26,425 nt of DNA, taken from positions 1 to 26,425 of the forward strand of contig JBBSEC010000065.1 of NCBI GenBank assembly GCA_038240075.1, given 5' to 3'. Positions within the stretch are counted from its first letter, which is position 1; each line of letters starts with the position of its first letter. The notes under the pieces are model-generated. The model had not been told where the DNA came from. It saw only the letters and a program-made list of their open reading frames with translations, and did no database searches. Origin of the DNA: DATBAK01 sp038240075 (GTDB taxonomy: Bacteria; Actinomycetota; Acidimicrobiia; IMCC26256; PALSA-610). This document shows, piece after piece, positions 1-7,153 of this stretch. The translations under genes and the position numbers were made by a program.

Positions 1-337
1 CGGCGGCGACGAGATCCGCGAGCGTGCCGTGGAACCACTCGGTGTCGGGGTTCAGGAACAGCAGGTACGGCGTCTGCGTGGTGGCTGCGCCCTGGTTCCA
101 CGCCGGTGACAGCCAGCGGTTCGTGCCGTTGCGGATCAAGCGCGCGCCGAGCGCCTCCGCGACATCTGCGCTGCCGTCGCCCGACGCGTTGTCGACCACG
201 ACCACGTCGACCGATACGTCACCGCGAGCACGTTCGAGTGAACGGAGGCAGCGCTCGAGCCACGCGCCGGTCTCGTAGTTCACGATGACGACCGCGAGGT
301 CGGTGCCCAACGTTTCGGTCAGTCCCACTGATTCCAC
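1..337 (-). CDS. Family 2 glycosyltransferase, N-terminal part (runs off the window)
   Basis: The reverse strand reads about 112 residues of an open GT-A fold N-terminus. It shows the nucleotide-sugar binding strand LAVVIVNYETG, then VVVVDNASGDGS, and further on LLFLNPDTEW, whose NPDT plays the DxD-like metal role seen in rhamnosyltransferase-type GT2 enzymes. The family transfers a sugar from a nucleotide donor, commonly to a cell-envelope glycan. I chose the GTG at 335-337; a second in-frame GTG at 326-328 is equally possible and neither has a clear ribosome binding site. The gene overlaps the end of the upstream membrane-protein gene by 10-19 bases, so it is probably the last visible gene of the TetR-led operon. 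The C-terminus and acceptor specificity are not visible. Confidence 0.85.
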   Translation of the reverse strand, partial: MESVGLTETLGTDLAVVIVNYETGAWLERCLRSLERARGDVSVDVVVVDNASGDGSADVAEALGARLIRNGTNRWLSPAWNQGAATTQTPYLLFLNPDTEWFHGTLADLVAA

Positions 338-780
338 GCTACGGCGCGCCGCGTATCCGAGTAGGCAGGCCACGCGTCGCGGAGGTAGCGACCAAACGGA
401 ATCCACCAGACGACATCGTTCGTGGCGCAGATGACGATCGTGCGCAGCGGCCATTGCCCGGTGACGAGCAGATAGGTGAGACCGACCGGACCGAGGATCT
501 TGCCCGTGAATCCAACGGCGGCAATGAGCCATCCGTGCTCGGGATTCCGTGCGACGTCGAGATACAAGACCCCGTACAGCCCGATGACCATGCCGAGCGT
601 CGCGAAGATCTGCGGATAGTTCGCGGGCGCCATGCCCGCGACGGCGAACAGCCATTGCGGGCATGCCATCGAGAAGATGCCCCAGCAGATGTTGTAGACG
701 CCGGCGGCACGGAAGGTCCGTTGGTGCGCGCGCCGCCGGGCCATCGTCGTCTCGATCAGGCGCGGTTCGACGGAGGTCAC
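319..780 (-). CDS. Small integral membrane protein
   Basis: This 153-residue protein has about four hydrophobic segments, including YNICWGIFSMACPQWLF, IFATLGMVIGLYGVLYL, WLIAAVGFTGKILGPVGLTY and a last one around TIVICATNDVVWWIPF. The GTG start at 778-780 overlaps the TGA of the preceding gene as GTGA, which argues for translational coupling; an internal ATG at 742-744 would give 141 residues. I do not recognise a named family with certainty. It sits between another membrane protein and a glycosyltransferase, downstream of a DUF4166 protein, so an envelope or lipid-related role is possible, but this is inference from context only. Confidence 0.75.
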   Translation of the reverse strand: MTSVEPRLIETTMARRRAHQRTFRAAGVYNICWGIFSMACPQWLFAVAGMAPANYPQIFATLGMVIGLYGVLYLDVARNPEHGWLIAAVGFTGKILGPVGLTYLLVTGQWPLRTIVICATNDVVWWIPFGRYLRDAWPAYSDTRRAVAWNQWD

Positions 781-1325
781 GCGTGAGACCCTTCCCACGG
801 CCACGCGCTCCCCGGCGCGGCGCACGCGGCGAGGAGATCGCGCACGCCGGAGACGAAGATCCCACACGTGGCGAGAGTCAGTCCGACGCGCAGACCGAGG
901 GGCGACGTGACCGAGGTACGCGCCATGGCCGTCGGTGCGTCGAACCAGACGCGCAGCACCGGGACGAGCGCGCCGAGCATGGCGCCGTACACCACGGCCA
1001 TTGCCGCGTGCATCACCCGCTCTCCGGGGTACACGCCGCCGAGCGGCCGGCGCACGCGATCCTCGACGACGAAGTCCGTGAACGTGACCACGACCTCGGT
1101 GACGATCAAGGCACACAACGCCGCGCTCCAGTCGCCGCGCCACTCGAGCCACGGCAGGGTCCCGAAAATCGCGGTGTAGACGAAATCGCGGCCGGCGTGC
1201 AGCGCGAGCTCGGTGCGGATGGCCCCGCCGCGACTTGCGAGTCGGCCCCGCCATTCGTGGAAGTAGAGCGTGTCGAACGCGCCGAGGGCGCCGAGGATGG
1301 CCAGGAGCCAGAGAACGGTGCTCAC
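777..1325 (-). CDS. Integral membrane protein of unknown function
   Basis: The protein has 182 residues with an N-terminal hydrophobic helix (VLWLLAILGALGAFD), then YFHEWRGRL and a series of further membrane segments (ALCALIVTEVVVTFTDFVVED, VMHAAMAVVYGAMLGALVPVL, VGLTLATCGIFVSGVRDLL). The GTG start overlaps the stop of the DUF4166 gene as GTGA. The conserved-looking HEW and FTDFVVEDRxR stretches suggest a real protein family that I know only as hypothetical. Together with the next gene it forms a pair of small membrane proteins co-expressed with a DUF4166 protein. Confidence 0.8.
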   Translation of the reverse strand: MSTVLWLLAILGALGAFDTLYFHEWRGRLASRGGAIRTELALHAGRDFVYTAIFGTLPWLEWRGDWSAALCALIVTEVVVTFTDFVVEDRVRRPLGGVYPGERVMHAAMAVVYGAMLGALVPVLRVWFDAPTAMARTSVTSPLGLRVGLTLATCGIFVSGVRDLLAACAAPGSAWPWEGSHA

Positions 1326-1942
1326 CGGTGGCTCGTCTCGGTGAGCTCACCCTCGTAGGCGAGGAGCGGCCCCAGGATGCGCGACGAGATCCTGACGGTG
1401 ACGCGGTTCCGCAGGCCGTCTGCCGACGCGCGCACCTCCGCGTGGATCAGCGGCGTCAAGCTCCTCGGGACCGGAAACCGAACGGGGCCGAGCGCGATGC
1501 GCGCGTGATGGCTCTCGATGACGAGCGTCCCGTGGTCCACGCGAATATCGAGCTCGAGCTCGATCGGCCCGACGCGCTCGACCGGCCGATCGTTCGCGAG
1601 GCGTTGGCGTGACACGCAGGCGCGGCGACCGAAACGTCGGCGCCAGGTCTCGTGAAGGCCGTGCCGTTCGATGACGAGACTGACGGGCACGTCGATTCCG
1701 TCAGTCGGGAAGCGCAGCAGCGTGCCAACGAGACGGCTGATTCGACGTCTTGGTCGTGTGATCGTGAACCGCCCGTACCCGCTGACCGTCTCACTGCTTG
1801 CGTGGAAGCTGCGGACGACGTCGGCGATCTGTCGGGCCGCGTCGCCGAGTACGAATGCGTAGAGGCCGTCGGCATCACGCATGGTCGAAGCGGGTGTCGC
1901 TTGCAGGAGTGCCGTTGTTTCGTTCGCGATGGTCGTGGTCAC
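1322..1942 (-). CDS. DUF4166-family protein
   Basis: The 206-residue product matches the DUF4166 pattern: FHASSETVSGYGRFTITRP near residue 50, a LVGTLLRFP segment, an ETWRRRFGRR motif, the GPIELELDI strand, and a C-terminal LLAYEGELTE. In the family this domain stands alone or follows a saccharopine-dehydrogenase-like domain; its function is not established. The start is the GTG at 1940-1942, which overlaps the TetR stop as GTGA; a longer reading would run into the TetR gene. Downstream genes are coupled membrane proteins. I recall DUF4166 and YndJ proteins occurring near each other in Bacillus; here a YndJ gene lies about 5 kb away inside the integrated element. Confidence 0.8.
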   Translation of the reverse strand: MTTTIANETTALLQATPASTMRDADGLYAFVLGDAARQIADVVRSFHASSETVSGYGRFTITRPRRRISRLVGTLLRFPTDGIDVPVSLVIERHGLHETWRRRFGRRACVSRQRLANDRPVERVGPIELELDIRVDHGTLVIESHHARIALGPVRFPVPRSLTPLIHAEVRASADGLRNRVTVRISSRILGPLLAYEGELTETSHR

Positions 1943-2577
1943 GACGACACGCTTCCGCCCAGCAAGCCACCGAACAGCGTCGCGATCCGCGTGGTGCTCC
2001 TGAGGAGCGCATGGGCGATCGTCGCGTCGCCCTTCAAATTGACCAAGAGCTCGACACCGAGGAACAGCGCGACGATCGCGAACGCGGCCTGCTCGGGGGC
2101 GATGAGCGTTCCGAGGCCGGTATCCGCGAGGAGTCGCTGGATCGTTCGCTGCGTCAGCTCGAGCCACGGGTCGACGAGTGCGCCGACGGCGTCCGCGAGC
2201 TCTCGATCCGCCGCGCTTGCCGCGACGAGCTCGGCGAGGACCTTGACGTGGCCCGATGCCATGTCGTGCTCGAAGCGCGCGCTGACCACCTCGAGCAGCT
2301 GGGCGGGTGTGGTGACTGCGGCGAGGGCTTCCTCGTAGCTGCCGAGCTGGGTGGCGCTGCTGTCGGCGAGCGCGGCGAGCAGCAGACCGTTCACCGACCC
2401 GAAGTGGTAGAAGACGAGCGCCTGGTCGAAACCGCCGGTTGCCGCGATCGCGCGTGCGCTTGTTCCCGAGTAGCCCTCGGTCCGCAGCGTGTCGAAGGCG
2501 GCCCTGATGACCCGCTGGCGCGCCTCGGCCTTCGAAAGGCGACCCGTCGACGGCTTGCGACCGGCCTTGGCGGTCAT
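1939..2577 (-). CDS. TetR-family transcriptional regulator
   Basis: The 212-residue protein has a classical N-terminal TetR helix-turn-helix: RQRVIRAAFDTLRTEGYSG, then TSARAIAATGGFDQALVFYHF (recognition helix ending in the usual FYHF). The remaining 150 residues form the helical ligand and dimerisation domain, which varies and gives no effector clue. It is the first gene of the coupled minus-strand run of DUF4166, two membrane proteins and a glycosyltransferase. A perfect 18-bp palindrome 36 bases upstream of its ATG (2575-2577) is the likely autoregulatory operator. Confidence 0.93.
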   Translation of the reverse strand: MTAKAGRKPSTGRLSKAEARQRVIRAAFDTLRTEGYSGTSARAIAATGGFDQALVFYHFGSVNGLLLAALADSSATQLGSYEEALAAVTTPAQLLEVVSARFEHDMASGHVKVLAELVAASAADRELADAVGALVDPWLELTQRTIQRLLADTGLGTLIAPEQAAFAIVALFLGVELLVNLKGDATIAHALLRSTTRIATLFGGLLGGSVSS

Positions 2578-2612
2578 CGGGCGCGCCCGGTGTCCGTTAC
2601 TTCAGCGTTTGC

Positions 2613-2630
2613 ATTCAGCATATGCTGAAT
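2613..2630. promoter_or_regulatory. Palindromic operator in front of the TetR gene
   Basis: ATTCAGCATATGCTGAAT is an 18-bp perfect palindrome located 36 bases upstream of the TetR start codon. A further half-site TTCAGCG lies at 2601-2607. Size, symmetry and position are those of a TetR-type operator. The serine hydrolase gene ends at 2654 on the same strand, so the palindrome lies in the 76-bp gap between the two genes. Confidence 0.75.
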
Positions 2631-2653
2631 TATGGACCTTGACGGCCCGCCGG

Positions 2654-3712
2654 TCAACCGCCCCCGAGCGCGAGGTCATGGATCGTCCGGAGCGGAGCCT
2701 CGGGACCTTCCTCCATGTTGCTGAGCACGGCGATGGTGAGATCCGACGCGGGGACGTGGGCGAGCCAACCGCACACGCCGCAGTTGCCTCCCTCTTTCCA
2801 GTAACCGACCACGTTGCCGTCGGCGCCGACCTCGAACTCGAAGCCGTAACCCATCCAGTGCATGCCCGACCACCTCGGACTGTGCGGCTCCTTCGGCGTG
2901 AGCATCGCGGCGGACGATTCCGCTCCGACGAGTCGCCCGGCGCGCAGTGCGGTGTGAAAACGGATGAGATCCTCGGCGGTGACGTACGCGCCGGCGTCGG
3001 GTGAGCCGATCGGCGGGTACGAGTAGATGTTGCGCCGCCAACCGGTGGTGCGGCCGTCGGCATCGGTCATCGGGTCGACGCCGACGGCGACCTCGGGTTC
3101 CACGACGTCCTTGCGGAAGAACCCCGATCGGTCCATGCCTGCCGGCGCGAACACGTGACTCATCACGTAGTCGCGATAGGTCATGCCCGTCGCGCTCTCG
3201 ATCATCAAGCCGAGCAGCACGTAGCCCACGTTGCAGTAGCGGCAAACCGCGCCGGGCTCGAAGTTGGGCGGCTTGTCGATGAACTGCCGAAGGAGATCCA
3301 CGGTCTCGGTCACGGTGTAATTCGGCCGATCGATCCAGATGTCTTCGTAACGTTCGCCGGACTCTTCCTCGGCGTCGTCACCGATGCCCGACGTGTGGGT
3401 GAGCAGGTGGTACGGCGTGATCGCGCGCGAGAGCGCCGTGTGGGTCAGACCGAGGTACTCGATGACCCCCGTGTCGAGCGCGAACGCGCCCGCCTCGATC
3501 TGCTGCAACGTCGCGACCGCGGTGAACAGCTTCGTGATCGACGCGGTGTCGAAGCGCATGCGGAGCGTGTTCGAGATGCCCCAGGCCCGATCGGCGAGCC
3601 CGTACGCCGACTCGAAGATGACATCGCTACCGACCTCGAGCCTGACCACACCGGAGAAACGGTCGGAGCCCGTGAGATCGGTGAGCACCCGATCGAGCGC
3701 GTCGACGTCCAC
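2654..3712 (-). CDS. Beta-lactamase-fold serine hydrolase (class C / esterase-like)
   Basis: The 352-residue protein carries the SxxK motif of the AmpC/DD-peptidase/EstB superfamily as S58-I-T-K61, with S58 as nucleophile, and the second motif Y159-C-N161. The third box is less standard; a glycine-rich WKEGGNCGVCGW stretch near residue 307 is its likely equivalent. Members act as esterases, peptidases or beta-lactamases, and the substrate cannot be told from sequence. There is no signal peptide, so a cytoplasmic enzyme is likely. The GTG start at 3710-3712 is forced by an in-frame TAG just upstream. The TetR gene follows on the same strand after 76 bases containing a palindrome. Confidence 0.9.
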   Translation of the reverse strand: MDVDALDRVLTDLTGSDRFSGVVRLEVGSDVIFESAYGLADRAWGISNTLRMRFDTASITKLFTAVATLQQIEAGAFALDTGVIEYLGLTHTALSRAITPYHLLTHTSGIGDDAEEESGERYEDIWIDRPNYTVTETVDLLRQFIDKPPNFEPGAVCRYCNVGYVLLGLMIESATGMTYRDYVMSHVFAPAGMDRSGFFRKDVVEPEVAVGVDPMTDADGRTTGWRRNIYSYPPIGSPDAGAYVTAEDLIRFHTALRAGRLVGAESSAAMLTPKEPHSPRWSGMHWMGYGFEFEVGADGNVVGYWKEGGNCGVCGWLAHVPASDLTIAVLSNMEEGPEAPLRTIHDLALGGG

Positions 3713-3775
3713 GGCCGCAGCCTAGGAAGTTCGCGATGATTTCCGGGCGGCGGCGTCCGCTTCTTCCGGTCGCTC

Positions 3776-3954
3776 ATGCAGCTCGACCTGATTGACGAGC
3801 TCCACCTGACCTGTTCCCGTACATCGCGGGCGAGGGCCTCCGGCTGTTCGACGGCGTCCCCAGCTCCTACCGGCTCGACCTGATCTCCAGCACGGCATCC
3901 GACTACGGGTCGTCGAGCTGGAGCACCGGCGCCACCGCTGACCCAGCGGCGTAG
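3776..3954 (+). pseudogene. Frameshifted C-terminal remnant of a dihydrofolate-reductase-like (RibD C-terminal) protein
   Basis: From the ATG at 3776 the frame reads MQLDLIDELHLT, a typical 'LiDElhLt' strand of the DHFR/RibD-C superfamily. The family match then continues two bases out of phase from 3814 as FPYIAGEGLRLFDG, followed by YRLDLISSTASDYGS, to a TAG at 3952-3954. The missing 'xPV' residues at the junction point to a small deletion. The N-terminal two thirds of the protein are absent. The fragment ends one base before the 30-bp tmRNA repeat at the left edge of the integrated element, so it may be debris from earlier integration or deletion at this site. Confidence 0.7.
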
Positions 3955-3955
3955 T

Positions 3956-3985
3956 AGTGGAGGTGGCGGGAGTCGAACCCGCGTC
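3956..3985 (-). repeat. Left attachment site (displaced tmRNA 3' end)
   Basis: This 30-bp copy begins AGTGGAGGTGGCGGGAGTCG and ends AACCCGCGTC. It is identical to 9397-9426; the flanking bases differ on both sides (T versus G before, A versus T after). It contains the T-arm and acceptor 3' strand of the tmRNA but no 5' half, so it is not a functional RNA gene. Confidence 0.9.
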
Positions 3986-4087
3986 AGGGTCCGCGCGTCG
4001 TGCGAGGTCGCGATGCGAAAGCCCAGGTCAGAGCGCAGATTCGTTGTCTTTCACTGACCGTCGCTGACCGCCAGAAACCGGGATTTT

Positions 4088-4124
4088 GTGTCATCCGCGT
4101 GTCGCGATGTGTCACGCCTGTGTC
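4088..4124 (+). repeat. Four phased GTGTC repeats inside the left end (candidate recombinase arm sites)
   Basis: GTGTC occurs at 4088, 4099, 4109 and 4120, spaced 11, 10 and 11 bp, so all copies face the same side of the helix. Most are followed by A/G-C or A-C. The same motif pair recurs at 9320 and 9331 inside the right end. This placement fits arm-type binding sites of a lambda-like integrase or excisionase binding sites. Confidence 0.6.
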
Positions 4125-4128
4125 ACCG

Positions 4129-4542
4129 TCACCGACGGATCGTCGCTCCGGCAAACTCGACGAGCGTGCCCGCCTGACGAAGCGCGGCAGTGAGTTTTTG
4201 CCCGCTGACGTTGATCAGCCCGTAGTGGGCTGTGTCCTTGAGGTCGATGAGTCGCCGCAGCGCGTTTGCAGCTTCTTTGCCGCCTGGCTCGACGGTTGCG
4301 ACGAGCAGCTCGGCGTCACGGTGGTCTTGAGAGCGGGAGCGACGGCCAAGTGCCGCGCAGCACGCCGCGTCGGCGGCGGCGATTCCGCACAGGACAGCCA
4401 ACGATGCTGCGACGCTCGACGACTCGGGCGCGTCTTCATCTGCGGCGAGTTGCGCGGCTTCGAGGAACTTGCGTGCGTGCGCAAGCCTCGTACGCGCCTC
4501 CGCGCGACCGCATTTCTGAGTGCGGCCCTTCGCGGTGGTCAT
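4129..4542 (-). CDS. HEPN-domain protein, toxin partner of an MNT-HEPN pair
   Basis: The 137-residue, mostly helical protein begins MTTAKGRTQKCGRAEAR. It has HEPN-type features: an alanine-rich helix pair (RLAHARKFLEAAQLAA, AASLAVLCGIAAADAACCAAL) and the R-x5-H element within RRSRSQDH, matching the Rx4-6H RNase signature. A later helix (ALRRLIDLKDTAHYGLINVS) is also family-like. HEPN toxins cleave RNA and are neutralised by the paired nucleotidyltransferase. Its ATG overlaps the stop of the MNT gene as ATGA, so the two are coupled, with the antitoxin translated first. It is the outermost gene at the left tip of the element, where it would favour maintenance of the element. Confidence 0.75.
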   Translation of the reverse strand: MTTAKGRTQKCGRAEARTRLAHARKFLEAAQLAADEDAPESSSVAASLAVLCGIAAADAACCAALGRRSRSQDHRDAELLVATVEPGGKEAANALRRLIDLKDTAHYGLINVSGQKLTAALRQAGTLVEFAGATIRR

Positions 4543-5162
4543 GCGGCGCGAGCGTTGGTGAACAGCTGCCCGAGCGGAGCCCCTGCCAAGAGGACGCCTT
4601 CGTCTCGGATGGCTTTTCCTGCGGCAGATCGTGCGACCTTGGCGAGCTCGGTGGTGCCGACCTCGGAGATGCCCGCGTGGTTGCCAGTCCAATCGTGCAC
4701 CGCGAGTGCGAGCGCGTCGAGCTGTTGACGCCAGGCCGCGTTCTCGGCGTTGATCTTGGCGGGGCGAACGACGAAGAGGTCGACGTCGCTCTCGAGGTCG
4801 CCGTCGCCGCGCGCCGTGGATCCGAAGACGGAGGCGTGGCGGGGAGCGATCGTCCAGGCATGAATCGCGTCGGTGAGGCGTCGGATCAGTTCGGCGCGTA
4901 GATCGGTGAGGAGCTCGATCGATGACGCCGCGAGGTGCTGGCGGTTCAGGGTGTAGAGCTGCAGATTGCTGACCTCTTCGCGGCGCACGACGCCTTGCGC
5001 GGCGAGGCGGTGCAGCGTCTTGCGGACGCCGGACCATGAGCCGCGACTCACGAGGCGGGCAACATCGCGCGCGCTCAGCGGGCGCGTCGTGCCCGCGAGA
5101 ACCGAGAGCACCGGACCATCGAGGGTCGGGCATACGGTCGCGAACGGCTCGGACATGTCCAT
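4539..5162 (-). CDS. MNT-type nucleotidyltransferase antitoxin with N-terminal winged helix
   Basis: The 207-residue protein has two parts. Residues about 18-75 look like a winged-helix DNA-binding domain (LSARDVARLVSRGSWSGVRK, LAAQGVVRREE). Residues about 100-130 hold the minimal nucleotidyltransferase motif VFGSTARGDGDLESDVDLFV, with the GSxxRG signature and the DxD metal pair. In known MNT-HEPN systems the MNT protein adds AMP residues to the toxin and silences it. The start is the ATG at 5160-5162, preceded by AAGGAG with 8-nt spacing. A 28-bp near-perfect inverted repeat upstream is the likely operator, which the winged helix may bind. Confidence 0.85.
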   Translation of the reverse strand: MDMSEPFATVCPTLDGPVLSVLAGTTRPLSARDVARLVSRGSWSGVRKTLHRLAAQGVVRREEVSNLQLYTLNRQHLAASSIELLTDLRAELIRRLTDAIHAWTIAPRHASVFGSTARGDGDLESDVDLFVVRPAKINAENAAWRQQLDALALAVHDWTGNHAGISEVGTTELAKVARSAAGKAIRDEGVLLAGAPLGQLFTNARAA

Positions 5163-5187
5163 TGGCCGAACTCCTTTCAGCGAAGTG

Positions 5188-5215
5188 ACTATAGTAACCA
5201 ATCGGTTAGTATAGT
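5188..5215 (-). promoter_or_regulatory. Inverted-repeat operator and promoter of the MNT-HEPN pair
   Basis: On the minus strand the half ACTATACTAACC is followed by GATT and then GGTTACTATAGT, a 12-bp inverted repeat with one mismatch. TATACT and TATAGT within the arms resemble -10 elements, and the MNT ribosome binding site lies just downstream. Binding here would block transcription, as expected for toxin-antitoxin autoregulation. The repeat begins about 27 bp upstream of the MNT ATG and ends 3 bp from the integrase stop. Confidence 0.7.
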
Positions 5216-5217
5216 GA

Positions 5218-6360
5218 TCACTCGAGCACTGCTGCCCCGATTGCGTCGTGGTAGAGGCGGTCGAGCTCGTCGGTCATGTGTTCATGGAGCGATTCGAAGA
5301 CATGCCCGTAGACGCCCATCGTGATCGAGATGTCGCTGTGGCCGAGTCGTTCCATGACGAGCTTTGGGTGCGCGCCGAGCGAGATCATCAACGAGGCGCA
5401 CGTGTGGCGCAGGTCGTGCGCGCGGAATGCCTCGGGCAGTCCGGCACGACGAAGCGCCGGGCGCATGATCTTCTCGCGAAACCGTTGCCGGTCGAGTGGC
5501 CCACCCTTCAATGCGCGGAACACGTAGTCGTCCGGATCGAGCGGCCGTCCCTGATCTTCGACGAGCCAGGCGAGGTACTCGCCTGCTTGATCGCGTAGGA
5601 ACGCCGGTAAGGGCACGGTCCGATTGGCGTAGGTCTTGGTAGGCCCGGCGACGAGCTTGCCGTCGATGGGGATGAGCGTCTCGCAGACCTCGACGCGGCC
5701 GGCGTGAAGATCGAGGCGACGGACCCGGACCCCGGCGACCTCCCCAGGTCGCAGGCCGGTATAGGCGGCGAACCGGATGAGGAACGCGTACTGCGGCGGC
5801 TCCATCGCGTCGGCGAGCCGTTCGATCTGGTCGGCCGTGAAGAACTGAGGCTCGGTTCGTTGCGTGCGCGGCAGCTTCACTCCGCGAGCCGGGTTCTCGC
5901 GCAACGCCTTGGCATCGATGGCCTCCTCGAACACGAGGATCATCACCGAGAGCCAGTTTCGAATCGTCTTCGACGAGATGCCCGACTCGAGTTTCTCCGT
6001 CGCCCAGCGTTTGATGTCGGCGCGGTCGATCGACCCGATCGGTCGCGTGCCGAACGCGGGCCGCAGATGACCCTCGAGAGCTTGGCGGTACCCACGACGG
6101 GTCGACGGCCTCACGTGGATCGCGGTCGCCCAAAACTGGTTTGCCCAGTCGTCGAAGTGCACTCGACGGAGCCCGGGATCGGTGTACTCGCCGCGTTGCA
6201 GGTCGGCGCCGACCGCCTGAAGATGGCGCTCGGCGTCACCCTTGCGATTGAAGGTACGCGAACGCGATTGCCCATCGAGATCGCGCCATCGGGCGCGCCA
6301 CCTCGCGTCGCGGGCCGGACGACCATTCGGCAATCGCTTCGTTGCATCGACCGAGCTCAT
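5218..6360 (-). CDS. int: Tyrosine recombinase (integrase)
   Basis: The 380-residue protein is a full-length phage-type integrase. The N-terminus (ARWRARWRDLDGQSRSRTF) resembles an arm-binding AP2-like domain. A core-binding SAM-like domain covers roughly residues 68-160. The catalytic domain shows R204 in TGLRPGEVAG, K242 in GPTKTY, H315-D-L-R318-H, H341 in LGHSDI and the nucleophile Y351 in GVYGHV. No catalytic residue is missing, so the enzyme should be active. It would catalyse insertion and excision between the 30-bp tmRNA repeats. The upstream small gene encodes a likely excisionase, a usual partner. Confidence 0.96.
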   Translation of the reverse strand: MSSVDATKRLPNGRPARDARWRARWRDLDGQSRSRTFNRKGDAERHLQAVGADLQRGEYTDPGLRRVHFDDWANQFWATAIHVRPSTRRGYRQALEGHLRPAFGTRPIGSIDRADIKRWATEKLESGISSKTIRNWLSVMILVFEEAIDAKALRENPARGVKLPRTQRTEPQFFTADQIERLADAMEPPQYAFLIRFAAYTGLRPGEVAGVRVRRLDLHAGRVEVCETLIPIDGKLVAGPTKTYANRTVPLPAFLRDQAGEYLAWLVEDQGRPLDPDDYVFRALKGGPLDRQRFREKIMRPALRRAGLPEAFRAHDLRHTCASLMISLGAHPKLVMERLGHSDISITMGVYGHVFESLHEHMTDELDRLYHDAIGAAVLE

Positions 6361-6456
6361 GACGCTCCGCGTGGCGATGATCGGCGGGGGCGACTGGACG
6401 GCCTGGGCTCAGGCGAGGCTCCGCAGCGTGTGACGCGTGCCGAGCTGGCCGTGAAT

Positions 6457-6693
6457 CTATCGGTGGGGTACGACACGGACCCTGCGCGGCGCGGGCTCGA
6501 CGCGTTGCTCGTCGAGCCAGGTCGCGATCGCGGTGGGATCGAACCGAAGCAGGTGTCCCCAGTTGACGTACGGGATGCGTCGTTCGGCGACGAGCCGACG
6601 GACGTGGCGGACGGTGACGCCGAGCTTCTCGGCAATGGCGTCGATGTCGACGAGGTTCGGAAGCGGCGTCGGTGTCGCGTCGTGGGACTTCAT
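6457..6693 (-). CDS. xis: Excisionase-like small DNA-binding protein
   Basis: The 78-residue protein contains a helix-turn-helix of the MerR/excisionase (HTH_17) type: LVDIDAIAEKLGVTVRHVRR, then LVAERRIPYVNWGHLLRFDP and a final helix IATWLDEQRVEPAP. This is the typical 'xVxxRHVRRLVxxxxIpyvxxGrxxRF' layout. Such proteins bind near attachment sites and steer the integrase towards excision. I chose the ATG at 6691-6693 because the reading frame upstream becomes low-complexity and unlike protein; there is no strong ribosome binding site. The gene lies 96 bp upstream of the integrase on the same strand. Confidence 0.8.
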   Translation of the reverse strand: MKSHDATPTPLPNLVDIDAIAEKLGVTVRHVRRLVAERRIPYVNWGHLLRFDPTAIATWLDEQRVEPAPRRVRVVPHR

Positions 6694-6821
6694 GCCTGTT
6701 GTGTGCGAATCGCGAGTCGTGATCGGAACTGGTTTCTTCGAGATCGGTCGCGTTTTTCGGCGGCGGGTCGGTTCCGGGTTGGTGGGGTTGTTGGTGACTG
6801 GTGACGACGCGGAGCACATAT

Positions 6822-6846
6822 GGTGGTTCCGCAAAGCGGAACCACC
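6822..6846. repeat. Perfect hairpin, 11-bp stem and AAA loop
   Basis: GGTGGTTCCGC, AAA and GCGGAACCACC form a perfect hairpin. No T-tract follows on either strand, so it is a poor intrinsic terminator. It lies between two TTGGTGGG motifs in the gene-free part of the element. Confidence 0.8.
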
Positions 6847-7121
6847 GGACGGGGTTTGGTGGGGTCGGCGGCGGTGCCGATCGCCGCTCTCGAGCCGAGC
6901 GTTCAGCCGGCCGCGCGGGCGCGCTTGAGTCTCGCTGTGACCACGCTGGACGGGCGAGGGCGAACACGAACGCGGAGTAGCGCGCGGTAGTTGCGGTGCA
7001 CGGCGGCGAAACCCGACGGCGATCTCGATCGCGACTGCTCGAAGGTCGTGAGGAAAACGCAGATGGGCGTATGGGCGCGCGGAGGTTCGGGTCGTCCGCG
7101 GCCGAATCGCCTCGACGCGTA

Positions 7122-7153
7122 CCCACCAAGAAGCCCACCAAGACACCCACCAA
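7122..7153 (-). repeat. Three CCCACCAA repeats at exact 12-bp spacing
   Basis: CCCACCAA (TTGGTGGG on the minus strand) starts at 7122, 7134 and 7146. Two further copies in the opposite orientation lie at 6779 and 6856. The regular spacing resembles iterons or a cluster of protein-binding sites. Confidence 0.6.

Noticed and set aside
319..1350. A 343-codon minus-strand frame joining two membrane-protein regions.
   Set aside because: Its first 190 codons are a shadow of the 182-residue membrane protein in another frame. Only the part from 780 downwards is protein-like.
3956..3985. The tRNA-like sequence at the left end as a tRNA gene.
   Set aside because: Only the T-arm and acceptor 3' strand are present. 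It is the displaced end of tmRNA used as an attachment site.
6359..6433. A plus-strand peptide starting MTLRVAMIGGGDW that resembles the start of a Gfo/Idh/MocA oxidoreductase.
   Set aside because: It has only 24 codons before a stop, overlaps the integrase start codon on the other strand and shows no further similarity; probably chance.
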